Positions 62,745 through 64,000 of a DNA stretch of 64,000 bases are shown here, piece after piece. The stretch lies in assembly GCF_000211855.2 (NCBI RefSeq), contig NC_015638.1, positions 186,001 to 250,000 on the forward strand. The letters run 5' to 3'. Source of the DNA: Lacinutrix sp. 5H-3-7-4. Its GTDB lineage: Bacteria; Bacteroidota; Bacteroidia; Flavobacteriales; Flavobacteriaceae. Position 1 is the first letter of the stretch, and every line of letters starts with the position of its first letter. The position numbers and the translations under genes are program-made. Under the pieces are notes generated by a model, which saw only the letters and a program-made list of their open reading frames with translations, did no database searches and was not told where the DNA came from.

Positions 62745-63197
62745 ATGCTTAAAATTTCAAGAACAAACTCTAATAATCAAGATTTTATCACTTTGGTAAA
62801 AGAATTAGACAATTATCTTAAAATTACAGATGGCGATGAACATGATTTTTACAACCAATTTAATAATATAGATGTTTTAAAACATGTAGTTGTAGCCTAT
62901 AAAAACAATCAAGCCATTGCTTGTGGTGCATTTAAACCTTTTAATACTACTTCGGTAGAAATTAAACGCATGTTTACTAAACCAGAATTTAGAGGTTTAA
63001 ATATAGCTAGTACCATTTTAAAGAAATTAGAACTTTGGGCTTTAGAATTAGGATATAATTACTCGGTTTTAGAAACTGGAATTAGGCAAGTAGAAGCTGT
63101 AGGATTTTATAAAAAAAGTAACTATAAAATAATACCTAATTACAGCCAATATAAAAACATGGAAAACAGTTTATGTTTTAAAAAACAATTAAGCTAG
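62745..63197 (+). CDS. GNAT-family N-acetyltransferase
   Basis: This 150-residue protein has the GNAT acetyl-CoA loop MFTKPEFRGLNIASTILKKLE (motif R/Q-x-x-G-x-A variant; here RGLNIAS) and a C-terminal AVGFYKKSNYKIIPNY. The substrate is unknown. Last complete gene of the unit starting at 60740, followed by ctaA after 25 bases. Confidence 0.88.
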   Translation: MLKISRTNSNNQDFITLVKELDNYLKITDGDEHDFYNQFNNIDVLKHVVVAYKNNQAIACGAFKPFNTTSVEIKRMFTKPEFRGLNIASTILKKLELWALELGYNYSVLETGIRQVEAVGFYKKSNYKIIPNYSQYKNMENSLCFKKQLS

Positions 63198-63222
63198 AAA
63201 TTTAATTTTTAGGAAAAAGAAT

Positions 63223-64000
63223 ATGAAAAAACACTTTAGAACTTTTGCAAAAATAGCCTTAGTTTTAGTTTATCTGGTTATTATTGCTGGCGCAGTAGTT
63301 CGCATGACAGGTTCTGGAATGGGTTGTCCAGATTGGCCAAAATGTTTTGGTTATTACATACCTCCAACTCAAGCTTCAGATTTAGAATTTAAACCAAATC
63401 ACGATTATAAAAAAGGTATTGTAATTATTAAAGATGAAGGTCTTTTAGTTGCACAAACAAATTTTATTTCTTCAGAAAATATAGATTTAAATAATTGGGA
63501 AGCATACACAAAACATGATTACGCAAAGTATAACCCATTACATACTTGGGTAGAATACATTAATAGATTATGTGGTGCCTTATCGGGAATTCCAATATTA
63601 ATATTTACAGTTTTATCCTTTTGGTTTTGGCGAAAAAACAAATGGCTTCCTATAATATCTATACTTACAGTGTTTGGCATGGCATTTCAAGCTTGGCTTG
63701 GTAAAACGGTAGTAGACTCTAACCTTGCGCCTTATAAAATTACCATTCATATGGTAATGGCTTTAGTAATTGTAGGCTTTATTTTATATTTAATTTACGC
63801 CTCTAAAACACGCTTTAAAAAACAAATTCAAAATTCTAAATTTAAAAACATTTTACTATTTGCCATTGTTTTAACTTTAATACAAATTGTTTTAGGTACT
63901 CAAGTTAGACAGCATGTAGATGAGCAAGTAAAAGCTATAGGTTATGTAAAAGAATTATGGCTGCAAAACCCAACACTTCAATTTTATGTGCATCGTACAT
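63223..64000 (+). CDS. ctaA: Heme A synthase CtaA/COX15, 3' end outside window
   Basis: The frame is open from the ATG at 63223 to the window edge (259 codons visible). The translation begins MKKHFRTFAKIALVLVYL and contains RMTGSGMGCPDWPKCFGYY, a COX15 hallmark. HTWVEYINRLCGAL, QAWLGKTVVDS, ITIHMVMAL and LGTQVRQHVDE supply heme-binding His residues. It converts heme O to heme A for cytochrome oxidase in the inner membrane. A purine-rich AGGAAAAAGA stretch precedes the ATG. Confidence 0.93.
   Translation, partial: MKKHFRTFAKIALVLVYLVIIAGAVVRMTGSGMGCPDWPKCFGYYIPPTQASDLEFKPNHDYKKGIVIIKDEGLLVAQTNFISSENIDLNNWEAYTKHDYAKYNPLHTWVEYINRLCGALSGIPILIFTVLSFWFWRKNKWLPIISILTVFGMAFQAWLGKTVVDSNLAPYKITIHMVMALVIVGFILYLIYASKTRFKKQIQNSKFKNILLFAIVLTLIQIVLGTQVRQHVDEQVKAIGYVKELWLQNPTLQFYVHRT

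Noticed and set aside
1-64000. CRISPR arrays, tRNA or rRNA genes, insertion sequences, prophage genes
   Set aside because: No regularly spaced repeats, no cloverleaf-like sequence and no transposase, integrase or phage structural genes were recognised by reading.

Overview
The window is a stretch of chromosome from a low-GC member of the Bacteroidota, most likely a marine-type Flavobacteriaceae. This rests on the base composition (about one third G+C), the Bacteroidetes -7 promoter element TAnnTTTG in front of many genes with almost no Shine-Dalgarno sequences, and the gene content: DUF5606, OstA-like and DUF349 proteins, an outer-membrane beta-barrel TonB-type receptor, and a Fur-relA/spoT-purA neighbourhood. 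No tRNA, rRNA, insertion sequence, prophage or CRISPR array was seen. Genes are packed closely, with several tail-to-tail overlaps. Both window ends cut genes: a glutaredoxin-like protein on the left and heme A synthase (ctaA) on the right.

Layout. 1-2.8 kb: glutaredoxin-like fragment, SDR reductase, small membrane protein, esterase lipoprotein. 3-8.2 kb: 2-oxoacid dehydrogenase E2, recR with a GT2 glycosyltransferase, sodium symporter, CoA-binding protein. 8.3-15.5 kb: TonB-type receptor, a gene-free region with two tandem small-RNA-like units, fabH and htpG (divergent), and yitT behind an unusual leader. 15.9-20.5 kb: an unrecognised kinase-like protein followed by pyruvate carboxylase. 20.6-27 kb: DUF695, VOC and DinB proteins, then a RamB-like regulator divergent from aceB-aceA (glyoxylate shunt). 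27-34.7 kb: small membrane proteins, FUSC transporter, DEAD-box helicase, DUF885 lipoprotein, surface protein. 34.8-48.6 kb: relA/spoT, fur, purA, OstA-like, class III aminotransferase, TPR protein, two tandem DUF368 proteins, aroE, DUF349. 48.9-52.3 kb: mazG, DUF5606, def, ruvX, dapD. 52.3-60.7 kb: nine lipopolysaccharide/surface-glycan genes in mixed orientation. 60.7-64 kb: Sua5/YrdC, CCA-adding enzyme, GNAT, ctaA.

Central metabolism links several genes. Pyruvate carboxylase supplies oxaloacetate. Malate synthase and isocitrate lyase allow growth on acetate or fatty acids, and the adjacent regulator belongs to the short-chain-fatty-acid-responsive family. The glycan cluster together with the OstA-like protein and the DUF368 (undecaprenyl-phosphate flippase family) pair points to envelope building.

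The most interesting signals are non-coding. (1) On the minus strand before yitT there is a near-consensus promoter, a 20-codon micro-ORF, a terminator, a structured segment, and a second terminator only about 11 bases before the yitT start codon. This looks like an attenuation system. (2) A 60 percent GC structured leader precedes dapD in an otherwise very AT-rich sequence. (3) Two tandem small-RNA-like units sit between the TonB-type receptor and fabH. (4) An 18-bp inverted repeat lies just upstream of htpG. (5) A shared palindromic core, ATGCRTGCAT, lies in the fabH/htpG intergenic region and again upstream of the pyruvate carboxylase operon. (6) Three TTTTGCGAA-like boxes lie between the RamB-like regulator and aceB. 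All are read by eye and none has been compared with a database.
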